DNA of 64,000 bases from DATBHM01 sp963772375 (GTDB taxonomy: Bacteria; Actinomycetota; UBA4738; JACQTL01). Positions 40,793 to 49,520 of the stretch are shown piece after piece. Position numbers and translations under genes: made by a program. Numbering within the stretch: the first letter of the stretch is position 1; every line of letters starts with the position of its first letter. The stretch lies in NCBI GenBank assembly GCA_963772375.1, contig CAVYXG010000005.1, positions 434,001 through 498,000 of the forward strand, written 5' to 3'. Below the pieces are notes generated by a model, which saw only the letters and a list, made by a program, of their open reading frames with translations, was not told the origin of the DNA and made no database searches.

Positions 40793-42880
40793 ATGTCCAG
40801 GTCCGTGAGGGAACACGAGGAGGCGGCGCCTCGGGAGGCCGCGGAGCGGGCCGGGGCCGTCACGGCGCGGCCGCTGTTCGACCCCCCCATCGTCAAGCGG
40901 GCGATCTGGGACAGCTTCCGCAAGCTCAATCCTCGAACGCTCCTGAAGAACCCGGTGATCTTCGTGGTCGAGGTGGTCTCGGCCGTGGTGACCATCCGGA
41001 TCGTGGCGGACATCGTCACCGGGGGTCACGGCATCGCCTTCGACACGGCGATCGCCGTCGGCCTGTGGTTCACGGTGCTGTTCGCGAACCTCGCCGAGGC
41101 GATGGCGGAGGGACGCGGCAAGGCCCAGGCCGACACACTCCGGCGGACCCGCGCCGACCTGGTCGCGCGGCGGCTCCTGCCCGACGGGGGCGAGGAGCGG
41201 ATTCCCGCCTCCGATCTCGTCCGCGACGACATGGTGATGGTCTCGGCGGGCGAGCTGGTCCCGGGAGACGGCGAGATCGTCGAGGGCATCGCGTCGGTCG
41301 ACGAGTCGGCCATCACCGGGGAGTCGGCGCCCGTGATCCGGGAGTCCGGCGGCGACCGCTCGGCTGTCACCGGCGGCACGAGGGTGCTGTCGGACTGGAT
41401 CAAGGTCCGGATCACCCAGCAGCCGGGGGAGTCGTTCATCGACCGGATGATCGCGCTGGTCGAGGGCGCCAAGCGGCAGAAGACGCCGAACGAGATCGCC
41501 CTGTCGCTGCTACTCACGAAGTTCACGATCATCTTCCTGATCGTCGTCGTGACGCTGCAGCCGTTCGCCCTGTACGCGGGGTCGCGGCTGTCGGACGCCG
41601 TGCTGATCGCGCTGTTCGTCTGCCTCATCCCGACCACGATCGGGGGGCTGCTGTCGGCGATCGGGATCGCCGGCATGGACCGCCTGGTGCAGCGCAACGT
41701 GCTGGCGATGAGCGGCCGGGCGGTGGAGGCGGCCGGCGACGTCTCCACGCTCCTCCTCGACAAGACCGGGACGATCACGCTGGGCAACCGGCAAGCGGTC
41801 GCGTTCATCCCGGCGCCGGGGATCGACGAACGGGAGCTCGCGGAGATCGCGCAGGTCTCCTCGATGGCCGACGAGACCCCCGAGGGCCGGTCGATCGTGG
41901 TGCTCGCGAAGAACCGGTTCAACCTGCGCGAGCACGACATGCTCGAGACGCACGCCCGGTTCGTGCCGTTCACCGCCCAGACCCGCATGAGCGGCGTCGA
42001 CATGGACGGCCACGAGATCCGCAAGGGCGCGGTCGAGTCGGTCGCGAAGTGGTGCGGCACCGACCTCCCGCCCGAGCTGACCGCCGAGGTCGAGCGCATA
42101 TCCCGCTCCGGCGGCACGCCCCTGCTCGTCGCGCGCGACCACGTTCCGGTCGGGGCTGTCGAGCTGAAGGACATCATCAAGGAGGGCCTGATCGAGCGGT
42201 TCGCCCAGCTCCGGAAGATGGGCATCCGCACGGTGATGATCACCGGCGACAACCCGCTCACCGCTGCGGCCATCGCGCAGGAGTCGGGCGTCGACGACTT
42301 CCTGTCCGAGGCCACGCCCGAGACCAAGATGGAGCTCATCAAGCGCGAGCAGACGGGCGGGAAGCTCGTCGCCATGACGGGCGACGGCACGAACGACGCG
42401 CCGGCGCTCGCCCAGGCCGACGTCGGCGTCGCCATGAACACCGGCACCTCCGCAGCGAAGGAGGCGGGGAACATGGTCGACCTCGACTCCAACCCGACGA
42501 AGCTCATGGACATCGTCGAGATCGGCAAGCAGCTGCTGATCACCCGCGGCGCGCTGACGACGTTCTCCATCGCGAACGACGTCGCGAAGTACTTCGCGAT
42601 CATCCCGGCGCTGTTCGTCGGCACCTACCCCGTGCTGAACCAGCTGAACGTGATGCACCTGACGTCGCCGACGTCGGCCATCCTGTCGGCGGTCATCTTC
42701 AACGCGCTGGTCATCGTGGCGCTGGTGCCGCTCGCCCTGCGCGGGGTGAAGTACCGGCCGGTCGGCGCGGAGTCGCTCCTACGCAGGAACCTCCTCATCT
42801 ACGGTCTCGGCGGGATCGTCGTGCCGTTCATCGGAATCAAGCTCATCGACATGATCCTCACGGCGGTGCATTTCACATGA
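40793..42880 (+). CDS. kdpB: K+-transporting P-type ATPase subunit B
   Basis: The 695-aa catalytic subunit that hydrolyses ATP to drive K+ uptake. P-type hallmarks are intact: the actuator loop ITGESAPV, the phosphorylated Asp323 in DKTGTITLGN, the nucleotide-site KGA in IRKGAVES, and the hinge MTGDGTNDAPALAQADVGVA. Helix residues typical of KdpB follow in SIANDVAKYFAIIPA. The ATG at 40793 begins 2 nt after the kdpA stop, and the stop overlaps kdpC by ATGA. Confidence 0.96.
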   Translation: MSRSVREHEEAAPREAAERAGAVTARPLFDPPIVKRAIWDSFRKLNPRTLLKNPVIFVVEVVSAVVTIRIVADIVTGGHGIAFDTAIAVGLWFTVLFANLAEAMAEGRGKAQADTLRRTRADLVARRLLPDGGEERIPASDLVRDDMVMVSAGELVPGDGEIVEGIASVDESAITGESAPVIRESGGDRSAVTGGTRVLSDWIKVRITQQPGESFIDRMIALVEGAKRQKTPNEIALSLLLTKFTIIFLIVVVTLQPFALYAGSRLSDAVLIALFVCLIPTTIGGLLSAIGIAGMDRLVQRNVLAMSGRAVEAAGDVSTLLLDKTGTITLGNRQAVAFIPAPGIDERELAEIAQVSSMADETPEGRSIVVLAKNRFNLREHDMLETHARFVPFTAQTRMSGVDMDGHEIRKGAVESVAKWCGTDLPPELTAEVERISRSGGTPLLVARDHVPVGAVELKDIIKEGLIERFAQLRKMGIRTVMITGDNPLTAAAIAQESGVDDFLSEATPETKMELIKREQTGGKLVAMTGDGTNDAPALAQADVGVAMNTGTSAAKEAGNMVDLDSNPTKLMDIVEIGKQLLITRGALTTFSIANDVAKYFAIIPALFVGTYPVLNQLNVMHLTSPTSAILSAVIFNALVIVALVPLALRGVKYRPVGAESLLRRNLLIYGLGGIVVPFIGIKLIDMILTAVHFT

Positions 42881-43458
42881 TCCGAACTGCGGTACGCGCA
42901 ACCCTCGCGGTGGTGGTCCTCGCGGTCCTCACCGGCCTGATCTACCCGCTGGTGATGACGGGCATCGGCCAGGCGGCCTTCGGGCACCGGGCGAACGGCT
43001 CCATGGTGACGGTGAACGGTCGGGACGTGGGGAGCTCGCTGATCGGCCAGCTCTGGAAGGGCCCCCAGTGGTTCTACGGGCGGCCCTCGGCGGTCGACTA
43101 CGACGCATCGACGTCGTCGGGGACCAACCTGGGGCCCCACGCGAGGTCGCTGCGGGACCACATCCGCAAGCGCGAGGCGGAGATCCTCCTGCTCGAGGGC
43201 AGGTACTCGAAGGGCCTCTCCGTTGCCGACATCCCGCCGGACCTGCTGACGTCGTCCGGGAGCGGGCTGGATCCGGACATCACGCCCGAGGCGGCGCGGT
43301 TCGAGGCGCCCCGGGTCGCGGCCGTCCGCGGCCTCCCGATGTCGACCGTGATGAGGCTGATCGACCGGAACACGAGCGGAGCCGCACTCGGCATCTTCGG
43401 AATGCCCCGGGTCGACGTCCTCGATCTCAACGTGGCGCTGGCCTCCGCGAAGCCATGA
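42877..43458 (+). CDS. kdpC: K+-transporting ATPase subunit C
   Basis: A 193-aa single-pass subunit that assists ATP binding in KdpFABC. The N-terminal helix (VRATLAVVVLAVLTGLIYPL, residues 6-25) is followed by the KdpC motifs LIGQLWKGPQWFYGRPSAVD, SSGSGLDPDITPEAA and the end VDVLDLNVAL. Its start overlaps kdpB (ATGA), and its stop overlaps the next small gene (ATGA, 43455-43458), so five or more proteins are made from one tightly coupled message. Confidence 0.95.
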   Translation: MIRTAVRATLAVVVLAVLTGLIYPLVMTGIGQAAFGHRANGSMVTVNGRDVGSSLIGQLWKGPQWFYGRPSAVDYDASTSSGTNLGPHARSLRDHIRKREAEILLLEGRYSKGLSVADIPPDLLTSSGSGLDPDITPEAARFEAPRVAAVRGLPMSTVMRLIDRNTSGAALGIFGMPRVDVLDLNVALASAKP

Positions 43459-43778
43459 CGCTGGTGGCCACGGCTCGCGCCTTCGTCGTGGTCCTCGGCC
43501 GCCGTCCGGACGCGGACGGCGCCGAGCTGGTGCGTGCCGCGGCGGTGGAGGGGGCCCTGCTCCGGCTGCTCGTGGTCGGCTATCCCGTCACGCCCGAGCA
43601 GCGGGCGGTCGAGACCGCAGCGATGACCGAGGCGGACCGGCTGGGGGCACGTCTCGACGTCCGCCTCGTCCTCAGCGGCTCGGCGCTTCGAGCGGAGCTC
43701 GAGCCCGGGGCCGACGTGCGGGTCGTGGCCGAGCCACGCGAGGCCCGGCGCCTGCAGCGCGCCCTCCGATCGGCCTGA
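43455..43778 (+). CDS. Kdp-coupled small protein, possible half UspA-like fold
   Basis: A 107-aa protein of unrecognised family whose ATG overlaps the kdpC stop. The pattern of short hydrophobic strands and Ala-rich helices (ARAFVVVLGRRPDADGAELV, LLRLLVVGYPVTPEQ, DVRLVLSGSALRAEL, ADVRVVAEPREA) suggests a small alpha/beta, UspA- or Rossmann-like fold lacking the second half. There is no nucleotide-binding glycine motif. Translational coupling to kdpC implies a function in the K+ pump or its sensing; a missing piece of a UspA sensor is one idea. It is clearly not a shadow frame, since it extends the operon cleanly. Confidence 0.6.
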   Translation: MTLVATARAFVVVLGRRPDADGAELVRAAAVEGALLRLLVVGYPVTPEQRAVETAAMTEADRLGARLDVRLVLSGSALRAELEPGADVRVVAEPREARRLQRALRSA

Positions 43779-43886
43779 GCCGATCGAGGCAGGTCGGTCC
43801 CACTGGCTTGACCTGAGCGCTGTCCGGCCCGGGAGGCGACGGAGCGACGCCGGACGTCCTCACGATCCTCCGCCACGGGGTCGCCC

Positions 43887-44726
43887 TCATCGCTGGGGGC
43901 GAGAGGATTCGCCGACCGGCCCTGGGCTCTCCATTCTGATCCCCGAGCGCCCGCCGGGCGTGCGCGTTCGGATCCGGAACACGATGAACCCCACCGCCGC
44001 CAGGGCGGCCGCCCATGCGATCCCGAGCGCCAGGTACCGCCAGAGCGTCGCCCCGTCGAAGGCGCCGCCCACCGCGAACTGTGTGGGGCCGAACGACGGG
44101 AAGTACTGGAGCACCGGCTTGTTCGCGAGCGGGTTCCCGACCGGGTTCTGGAGGAACGTGTCGAACAACCCGATCATGATGATCAGGAAGAATCCCTCGA
44201 GGTCTCCCCGGACCAGGACCCCGAGCAGGAGACCGAGGGCGCCGTACGTCATGGCGAGCACGACGAACCCGGCGAGGATGGCGAGCCACCCGCCGAAGGA
44301 TGGCCGCCAGTACACGAGCAGGACGAGCGACGTGTACAGCGCGACCCCCGAAGCCACGAGCGCGATCGCCAGGGACTTCGCGCCGATCAGCGCGCCCTGA
44401 CGGTAGCCGGACAGCACCAGCCTCCGGTCGAACGCGAGGGTCCGGCGGATCGCCGCGAACACGGCGAACCCCACGATGAGCGAGAGCGAGTTCAGCCCCG
44501 CCGTGATGTAGGAGAGGTCCTGGCCGTTCACGTGGACCAGGGTTCGTGTCGCGAACAACCGGAACGTGAGCGGCGTCGCGGGGATCATCGCGCGCATCAG
44601 CAGATACCAGACCGGCACGAACACTACGAGCAGCACGGCGGCGAGCCGGTTTCTCGTCTGGTTTCGGAGCGAGAACCGGAACGCGGTCGGGAACTGTTCG
44701 AACCGCCCGACCTCAGCGGAGGACAT
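43887..44726 (-). CDS. ABC transporter permease
   Basis: A 279-aa membrane protein with six predicted helices, of the ABC-2 export type (for example VLLVVFVPVWYLLMRAMIP near residue 32-50 and GALGLLLGVLVRGDLEGFFL near 160-180). Its start overlaps the 3' end of the ATPase gene by 14 bp, giving a complete one-permease, one-ATPase exporter. The cargo is unknown; such pairs often expel antibiotics or lipids. The upstream operator shared with tetR suggests induction by a small molecule. Confidence 0.8.
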   Translation of the reverse strand: MSSAEVGRFEQFPTAFRFSLRNQTRNRLAAVLLVVFVPVWYLLMRAMIPATPLTFRLFATRTLVHVNGQDLSYITAGLNSLSLIVGFAVFAAIRRTLAFDRRLVLSGYRQGALIGAKSLAIALVASGVALYTSLVLLVYWRPSFGGWLAILAGFVVLAMTYGALGLLLGVLVRGDLEGFFLIIMIGLFDTFLQNPVGNPLANKPVLQYFPSFGPTQFAVGGAFDGATLWRYLALGIAWAAALAAVGFIVFRIRTRTPGGRSGIRMESPGPVGESSRPQR

Positions 44727-45459
44727 CGCCGGCCTCCGTGCGGTGCGCCGCCCGCGGCGCGATGCGGCCGTCCGTGAGCTCCAGGAGCGTATCGAACCTC
44801 GTCTCCTCGAAGACGAGGTGGCTGATCACGACCACGGCCTTGCCGCGGGAACGGAGGTCGCCGACCAGGTCCCAGAAGCGGAGGTACGTGTCCCAGTCGA
44901 ACCCCTGATAGGGCTCGTCCAGCAACAGGACCTCGGGGTCGTGCATCAGGGCCAGGGTGAGATTGAGCTTCTGGCGCGTCCCGCCCGAGAGGCTCCCGAC
45001 CACCTCAGAGCGATACCGCTCGAAGCCGAGGAGGCGCGACAGCTCGATCGCGCGATGCAGCGAGGCGACACGATAGGCGGCCGCGAAGTAGTCCAGATGC
45101 TCCTCCACGGTCAGGTTCTCGTTGAGCAGCGGCTCCTGCGGGCAGAACCCGATCGTGCCGGCCAGCTCGACGGTCCCGTCGTCGGGGTGGAGCGACCCCG
45201 CCAGGATCTTGAGCAGCGTGGACTTCCCCGCGCCGTTCTCGCCGACCACCGCCACCATGGTCCCCGGCCGAACGATCAGATCGACCCCGCGAAGGACCGG
45301 GCGCCCACGGTAGGACTTCCAGATCTTCCGCGCATCGATGGCCGCCCTGACGGAGTGGGGCGAGGAGTTCACCCGGGCGGCGGCAGCGCCCCGCGTGGCG
45401 GCCGACCGGCCGTCGCGCTCCACGGACCGGCCCCCCGCCGGCTTCATTGTTCGTCCCAC
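44713..45459 (-). CDS. ABC transporter ATP-binding protein
   Basis: A 248-aa ATPase of the drug/ABC-2 exporter class. It has Walker A GENGAGKST (about residues 72-80), Q-loop GFCPQEPLLNENLT, the signature LSGGTRQKLNLTLAL, Walker B EVLLLDEP and a switch His in VVISHLVFEE. The first 35 residues are non-conserved and the true start may be further in. It overlaps the small upstream gene by 16 bp and the permease by 14 bp, so all three form one operon. Confidence 0.85.
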   Translation of the reverse strand: MGRTMKPAGGRSVERDGRSAATRGAAAARVNSSPHSVRAAIDARKIWKSYRGRPVLRGVDLIVRPGTMVAVVGENGAGKSTLLKILAGSLHPDDGTVELAGTIGFCPQEPLLNENLTVEEHLDYFAAAYRVASLHRAIELSRLLGFERYRSEVVGSLSGGTRQKLNLTLALMHDPEVLLLDEPYQGFDWDTYLRFWDLVGDLRSRGKAVVVISHLVFEETRFDTLLELTDGRIAPRAAHRTEAGDVLR

Positions 45460-45674
45460 ACGTCGAGAGCCAGCGCCGCATCGAGCAGTTGGACGGCCCG
45501 CGCCGCATCGGAGGGTGCGCCACCGTGGTCCTGGGCGAGGTGCTGCCTGGCCAATACCATCGAGACACGGCGGCCGCTCGAGGCGATCAGGATCTCGGCG
45601 ATCGCCTCCTCGTCGCCCCTCCCCGAGCTCGCCAGCGCGATCGCCGTGCGGACGACCTCGTCCGATGTCGTCAT
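45444..45674 (-). CDS. Small helical protein at the head of the ABC operon
   Basis: A 76-aa, mostly helical, soluble protein (begins MTTSDEVVRTAIALASSGRG, ends LDVWDEQ) of no recognised family. It ends inside the ABC ATPase gene and is the first gene after the putative TetR-type operator, so it belongs to the regulated operon. No membrane segment or metal site is visible. It could be an adaptor for the exporter. Confidence 0.55.
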   Translation of the reverse strand: MTTSDEVVRTAIALASSGRGDEEAIAEILIASSGRRVSMVLARQHLAQDHGGAPSDAARAVQLLDAALALDVWDEQ

Positions 45675-45708
45675 CCCGCCTCCTCCCCGGACCCCATCCT
45701 CTTCAAGG

Positions 45709-45737
45709 AAACCGACTGGTCGGTCGAGACGTAGGAT
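45709..45737. promoter_or_regulatory. TetR-type operator in divergent promoter region
   Basis: AAACCGACTGGTCGGT (45709-45724) is an imperfect palindrome with ACCGA and TCGGT half-sites, typical of TetR-family operators. It lies between the ABC operon (start 45674, minus) and the zinc-ribbon gene (start 45783, plus). A TAGGAT hexamer (45732-45737) can serve the plus gene, and TATCCT on the other strand the ABC operon. The same AAACCGACTGG core precedes tetR at 49522, so the TetR protein is the likely binder. Confidence 0.6.
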
Positions 45738-45782
45738 ATATCAGGAAGGGGAGGTTCGCATCGATCGACGCTCGAGGAAGGG

Positions 45783-46067
45783 ATGGGATCTCGGATGTGG
45801 AGGAGCCGAACCGAAGCCACGTACACCTTCACGTGCCTGCGCTGCGAGATGACGTGGGCATGGGTCTACGAGGTCAGGGAGGGCCGGGACCGCGCGGGCA
45901 ACGAATGGCACGTCTTCTTCCGGGAGGGTGAGGCCTCGGCTTCACCGGAATCCGGCGTCGCCTGCCCATACTGCGCCGGGCTCCGAGTGAGGCTGCTGCC
46001 CTTCCACTCGGCCGCGGCGGGCACCGCCTCGCCCGAGGGCGTCGACACGGGCGGCCGGCGTGCTTGA
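45783..46067 (+). CDS. Small zinc-ribbon protein
   Basis: A 94-aa protein with two CxxC pairs: FTCLRCEMTW (residues 17-26) and VACPYCAGL (near 59-67), which should bind one zinc ion in a ribbon fold. No other domain is visible and the tail is polar. The ATG at 45783 is poorly spaced from AGGAAG; the in-frame ATG at 45795 has better spacing and may be the real start. It overlaps the downstream cupredoxin gene by 8 bp and shares the putative TetR operator region with the divergent ABC operon. Confidence 0.6.
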   Translation: MGSRMWRSRTEATYTFTCLRCEMTWAWVYEVREGRDRAGNEWHVFFREGEASASPESGVACPYCAGLRVRLLPFHSAAAGTASPEGVDTGGRRA

Positions 46068-46560
46068 TCCGAGCGTCCGGCGCAGGCCCGACCGAAGGAT
46101 CCCCGGTCGGCGTCGGTGGCTCGCAGCGGCCACGATCGGCGCGATCGTGGCGCTGGGCCTGGCATCCTGCTCGTCCCACGGAGGGCCGCCCTCCACGGGT
46201 CCCACCTGCGCGGCGAGCAGTTCTCCAGAGCACACCATCGTGGCGGACCCAGGAGCAGCCACGCAGGGGTTCAGGAACGATTGCCTCGCGGTCCGGGCGG
46301 GAGCTCCATTCACGCTGAGGTTCGACAACATGGACCCCGGTGTCCCGCACAATGTGGAGATCTTTCGAAGGGCCGCCGCCACCCGACGGTTGGGGGGCGC
46401 GAGCGGCGCGGACGACCCCGTCACGGGGCCGGGCCGGGCGGTGTACCGGGTGGCCGCTCTCCCCCCGGGGACGTATTTCTTTCGTTGCGACATCCACCCA
46501 ACGACGATGCGGGGGACGCTGGTGGTCACGGGGTCGCCGACCTCGACCGGATCGCCCTGA
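46060..46560 (+). CDS. Cupredoxin-like lipoprotein
   Basis: A 166-aa exported blue-copper-type protein. The N-terminus has basic residues, a hydrophobic stretch and a lipobox-like LASC (Cys about residue 37), so membrane anchoring through a lipid is likely. Copper ligands of a plastocyanin-type fold are visible: His in GVPHNVEIF, then Cys, His and Met in FRCDIHPTTMRG. It probably moves electrons or binds copper outside the membrane. It starts with a GTG inside the end of the zinc-ribbon gene. No terminal oxidase gene is nearby. Confidence 0.75.
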   Translation: MLDPSVRRRPDRRIPGRRRWLAAATIGAIVALGLASCSSHGGPPSTGPTCAASSSPEHTIVADPGAATQGFRNDCLAVRAGAPFTLRFDNMDPGVPHNVEIFRRAAATRRLGGASGADDPVTGPGRAVYRVAALPPGTYFFRCDIHPTTMRGTLVVTGSPTSTGSP

Positions 46561-46624
46561 TCGAACCGGCCGGAACCCGGGGCCGCGGCTGGCCGCATCG
46601 ACCGGCAAACGGGGCTCAGGACCG

Positions 46625-48877
46625 TCAGGCTCCTCGATCCGGTGAGCGGCGCAGGTCGTGCCGGCGGCTCGTCCCGTCGGGACCCTCCTTCGGCCCGCCG
46701 TCCTGATTCCCGTCCAACATCGTCGGCAAGAGGTCCCGGATCCGGTCCGCGTCCGCGGCTTTCACGAGCAAAGAGAGCCGGTCCCCGGCACGGAGTTGCA
46801 GCCGGTCGGAGGCCTCGAGGGTTCGTCCGTTCCTGCGGATCGCGAGGATCAGCGAGGATCCGGGCCAGGAGATCTCGTCCAGCCTGCGGCCGACGAGTGT
46901 TCGGTCGTTCGCCAGCTCGAGGTCGACGACGCGGTACCCCTCGAGACGGGCCACGGGTTCCCCGTCCGCGTCCGGTGGGGTCCCCGTCGGACGGGACGCG
47001 GGTGGCGTCGCCCCGTTGGGCGTCATGGCAGGTGCGGGCGACGAACCGACGGAAGGCTCGGAGCCGGTCGAGCTCGCGACGGACCGCTCCAACCGTCCGG
47101 TGTAGGCGCGCAGGATGTCGGCGTGCGTGATCCAACCGGTGATGCCGCGTCCGCTCTGCGACAGGACTGGGAGCCCGGCAGCGTCCTGGCGAACCAGCAC
47201 CTGCAGCGCCTCGTGCAGCGTCTGGCCCGGCCGGAGCGCCGGCGACTCGACGGCGAGGCTGCCGGCCTGCGCATCGAAGGCGTTGTCGCGGACCGCCTCC
47301 TCCACCTGCCGGGTCGTGACCACGCCCCGATACTCCCCATGCTCGTCCACCACGGGGAGTGCACCCGAGCCGGCCCCGGACAGTCGTTCGACCAGATCCT
47401 CCAGCGGCAGGCCCGACGGAACCGACTCCGGAACAGGCTGCATCGCGTCGGCCACCGTGAGGAGCTCCATGAGGTTCGCCGAGCGGCCCCGCATGATGTC
47501 GATCCCGCGCCGCCGGAGCTTCAGCGTGTAGATGGTGTCCTTGCTGATGAGGCCGCTGATCCCGGCCGCCACGACGATGGCGAACATCAGCGGCAGGATG
47601 ATGCGGTACTCGCCGGTGAGCTCGAAGATGATCAGCACCGCGGTGATGGGGGCCCTGGCGGCGCCGGCGAACACCGCGCCCATCCCCACGAGCCCATACG
47701 CGCCGGGAGGCCCGGTCGACCCCGGGAACAGGTGGTTCGCTACGACGCCGAACGCGGTCCCCAGCATGGCGCCCATGAACAGGGAGGGCGCGAACACGCC
47801 GCCGGATCCGCCGATCGAGATCGTCAGGCTGGTCGCCACGATCTTGCCCACCAGGAGAATCACCAGGAACCACAGGACGTAGTGCCCGCCGATCGCGTTC
47901 TCCAGGACGGGATACCCGACGCCGTACATCTCGGGCAGAGCCAGGAGCAGCAGGCCGAGCAGGATGCCGCCCACCGCGGGCCGTAGCCACTCGGGCCCCC
48001 GCCACAGGCGGTCGGCGAGGTCCTCCATCCCGTACAGCACCCGGACGAAGGCGATGCCGACGAACGCCGCGACGACGCCGAGCACCGCGTACAGCAGGTA
48101 CTCGGTGTAGGACTGGATGTGGAACGCCGGGAGCTGGAGGAACGCCTGGGACCCGAACGCCGCCCGGCCGATGACGTTCGCCATCACGGACGCGAGCACG
48201 ACCACGCCGAACGACTCGGTCGCGAAGTCCTGCAGGATCAGCTCGAGCGCGAAGAACACGCCCGCGATCGGAGCGTTGAACGTCGCGGAGATCCCGCCGG
48301 CGGCGCCGCACGCCACGAGGATTCGAAGCCGCGACTCGGGCAGGCGCACCACCTGTCCGATCGACGAGCCGAGAGCTGAGCCGACCTGGACGATGGGGCC
48401 CTCCCGTCCCACGGAGCCCCCCGCGCCGATGCACAGGGCGGACGCCAGGGACTTGACGGCCGCCACCTGGGGGCGGATGCGGCCCCCCTTCTCGGCCACC
48501 GCGAGCATCACCTCGGGCACTCCGTGCCCGCGGGCCTCGCGGGCGAACCGGTCGATGAGCGGCCCGTACAGGAGGCCGCCGACGATCGGAACGAGGACGA
48601 CGAACCAGATCCCGAGCCAGGGGACGTTCGGGTTGATGGCGTGGCCGGCCGCGCTGTAGTCCTGGTGGCCGGTGAACAGCTCGGTGAACCACAGGATCAG
48701 ATAGCGGAACAGCACGGCACCGAGCCCGGCGCCGGCCCCGACAAGGACGGCCATGGCCGCCAGCCCGCCGGGGGTCCCACGCAGCCAGTCGTGGAACCGG
48801 TCGACGGGCCGATCCGGGAAGCGGAGCCAATCCCTGCGCGAGGTGCGCCGGTCACCGCGTCGGGACTCGGTCTTCAC
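46625..48877 (-). CDS. CLC-family chloride channel/antiporter with CBS and RCK_C domains
   Basis: A 750-aa protein. The CLC membrane domain (about residues 30-440) has GHGVPE, GGSVGREGPIVQVG (gating Glu159) and FNAPIAGVFFALE. At the position of the internal proton glutamate of E. coli ClC (Glu203) there is Leu213, preceded by Glu212, so H+ coupling may be altered. Two CBS motifs follow (about 450-575), then a Ser/Pro linker, then an RCK_C/TrkA_C domain (about 640-725), an uncommon addition. The GTG at 48877 overlaps the tetR stop (GTGA); the much longer frame upstream is only the tetR shadow. It should move Cl- or another anion. Confidence 0.85.
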   Translation of the reverse strand: MKTESRRGDRRTSRRDWLRFPDRPVDRFHDWLRGTPGGLAAMAVLVGAGAGLGAVLFRYLILWFTELFTGHQDYSAAGHAINPNVPWLGIWFVVLVPIVGGLLYGPLIDRFAREARGHGVPEVMLAVAEKGGRIRPQVAAVKSLASALCIGAGGSVGREGPIVQVGSALGSSIGQVVRLPESRLRILVACGAAGGISATFNAPIAGVFFALELILQDFATESFGVVVLASVMANVIGRAAFGSQAFLQLPAFHIQSYTEYLLYAVLGVVAAFVGIAFVRVLYGMEDLADRLWRGPEWLRPAVGGILLGLLLLALPEMYGVGYPVLENAIGGHYVLWFLVILLVGKIVATSLTISIGGSGGVFAPSLFMGAMLGTAFGVVANHLFPGSTGPPGAYGLVGMGAVFAGAARAPITAVLIIFELTGEYRIILPLMFAIVVAAGISGLISKDTIYTLKLRRRGIDIMRGRSANLMELLTVADAMQPVPESVPSGLPLEDLVERLSGAGSGALPVVDEHGEYRGVVTTRQVEEAVRDNAFDAQAGSLAVESPALRPGQTLHEALQVLVRQDAAGLPVLSQSGRGITGWITHADILRAYTGRLERSVASSTGSEPSVGSSPAPAMTPNGATPPASRPTGTPPDADGEPVARLEGYRVVDLELANDRTLVGRRLDEISWPGSSLILAIRRNGRTLEASDRLQLRAGDRLSLLVKAADADRIRDLLPTMLDGNQDGGPKEGPDGTSRRHDLRRSPDRGA

Positions 48878-49470
48878 GCTCGGCTGATCCCCTCCAGGAG
48901 CGCGTCGAGGGCCTTGCGGATGTTCGGCCAGCGGAACCCGGACGGGTCCAGCCCCGCGTGGAGCGTGAGTCCGTCGCTCAGGGCGAGGAGGATGGAGGCC
49001 AGGGCGTTCGACGGCACCTCGCTCAGCTCGCCGGAGGCCACAGCCCGGTCGATCCAGACCCTGAGCCGCTTCCGGCGCCGGGCGATGGCCTCGGAGAACC
49101 GGCTGCGAACGAGCGGGTCCGTGAGCATCCCCGCCCACAGATCCGCCCGGAGCTGGACGTGACCCGGGAGTTCCCCTCGTTCCACGGTCGCCCGCATGAA
49201 GCGGCGGAGGCGTTCGACGTCGGAGATCTCCGCGCCCTCGAGCTCGTCGGACAGTCCGTCGAGCGCGCCGGCGTCCTCCTCGAGCAGGGCCACCAGCAAC
49301 GCCTGCTTGGAGTCGAAGTAGCCGTAGAACGCGCCTTTGGACAGGCTGGCCTCGAAGCACACCTCGTCCACCGTGAGGTCGGAGAACCCCTTGCGGCCGG
49401 CGCATCGCCATGCGGCGTCGACGATCTGTTGACGACGCTCCGCTCGCGCTCCCGGCGTCATCTTGGGCAT
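48874..49470 (-). CDS. TetR-family transcriptional regulator
   Basis: A 198-aa repressor from the ATG at 49470 (MPKMTPGARAERRQQIVDAA); an in-frame ATG at 49512 adds 14 residues. The TetR helix-turn-helix is classical: IVDAAWRCAGRKGFSDLTVD then EASLSKGAFYGYFDSKQALL (about residues 15-60). The C-terminal ligand domain is helical. It is translationally coupled to the CLC gene. A palindrome overlapping its own -10 region (49521-49539) and an almost identical one before the ABC operon suggest that it controls both. The inducer is unknown. Confidence 0.88.
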   Translation of the reverse strand: MPKMTPGARAERRQQIVDAAWRCAGRKGFSDLTVDEVCFEASLSKGAFYGYFDSKQALLVALLEEDAGALDGLSDELEGAEISDVERLRRFMRATVERGELPGHVQLRADLWAGMLTDPLVRSRFSEAIARRRKRLRVWIDRAVASGELSEVPSNALASILLALSDGLTLHAGLDPSGFRWPNIRKALDALLEGISRA

Positions 49471-49520
49471 CTCGGTTCCCTTCGTCGTGTGATGGCTGGC
49501 GACGGTTCCCAATGATCCAG

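Noticed and set aside
46625..49411. A 928-codon reading for the CLC gene
   Set aside because: Codons before 48877 are the out-of-frame shadow of tetR; the GTG at 48877 with GTGA overlap gives the normal CLC N-terminus.
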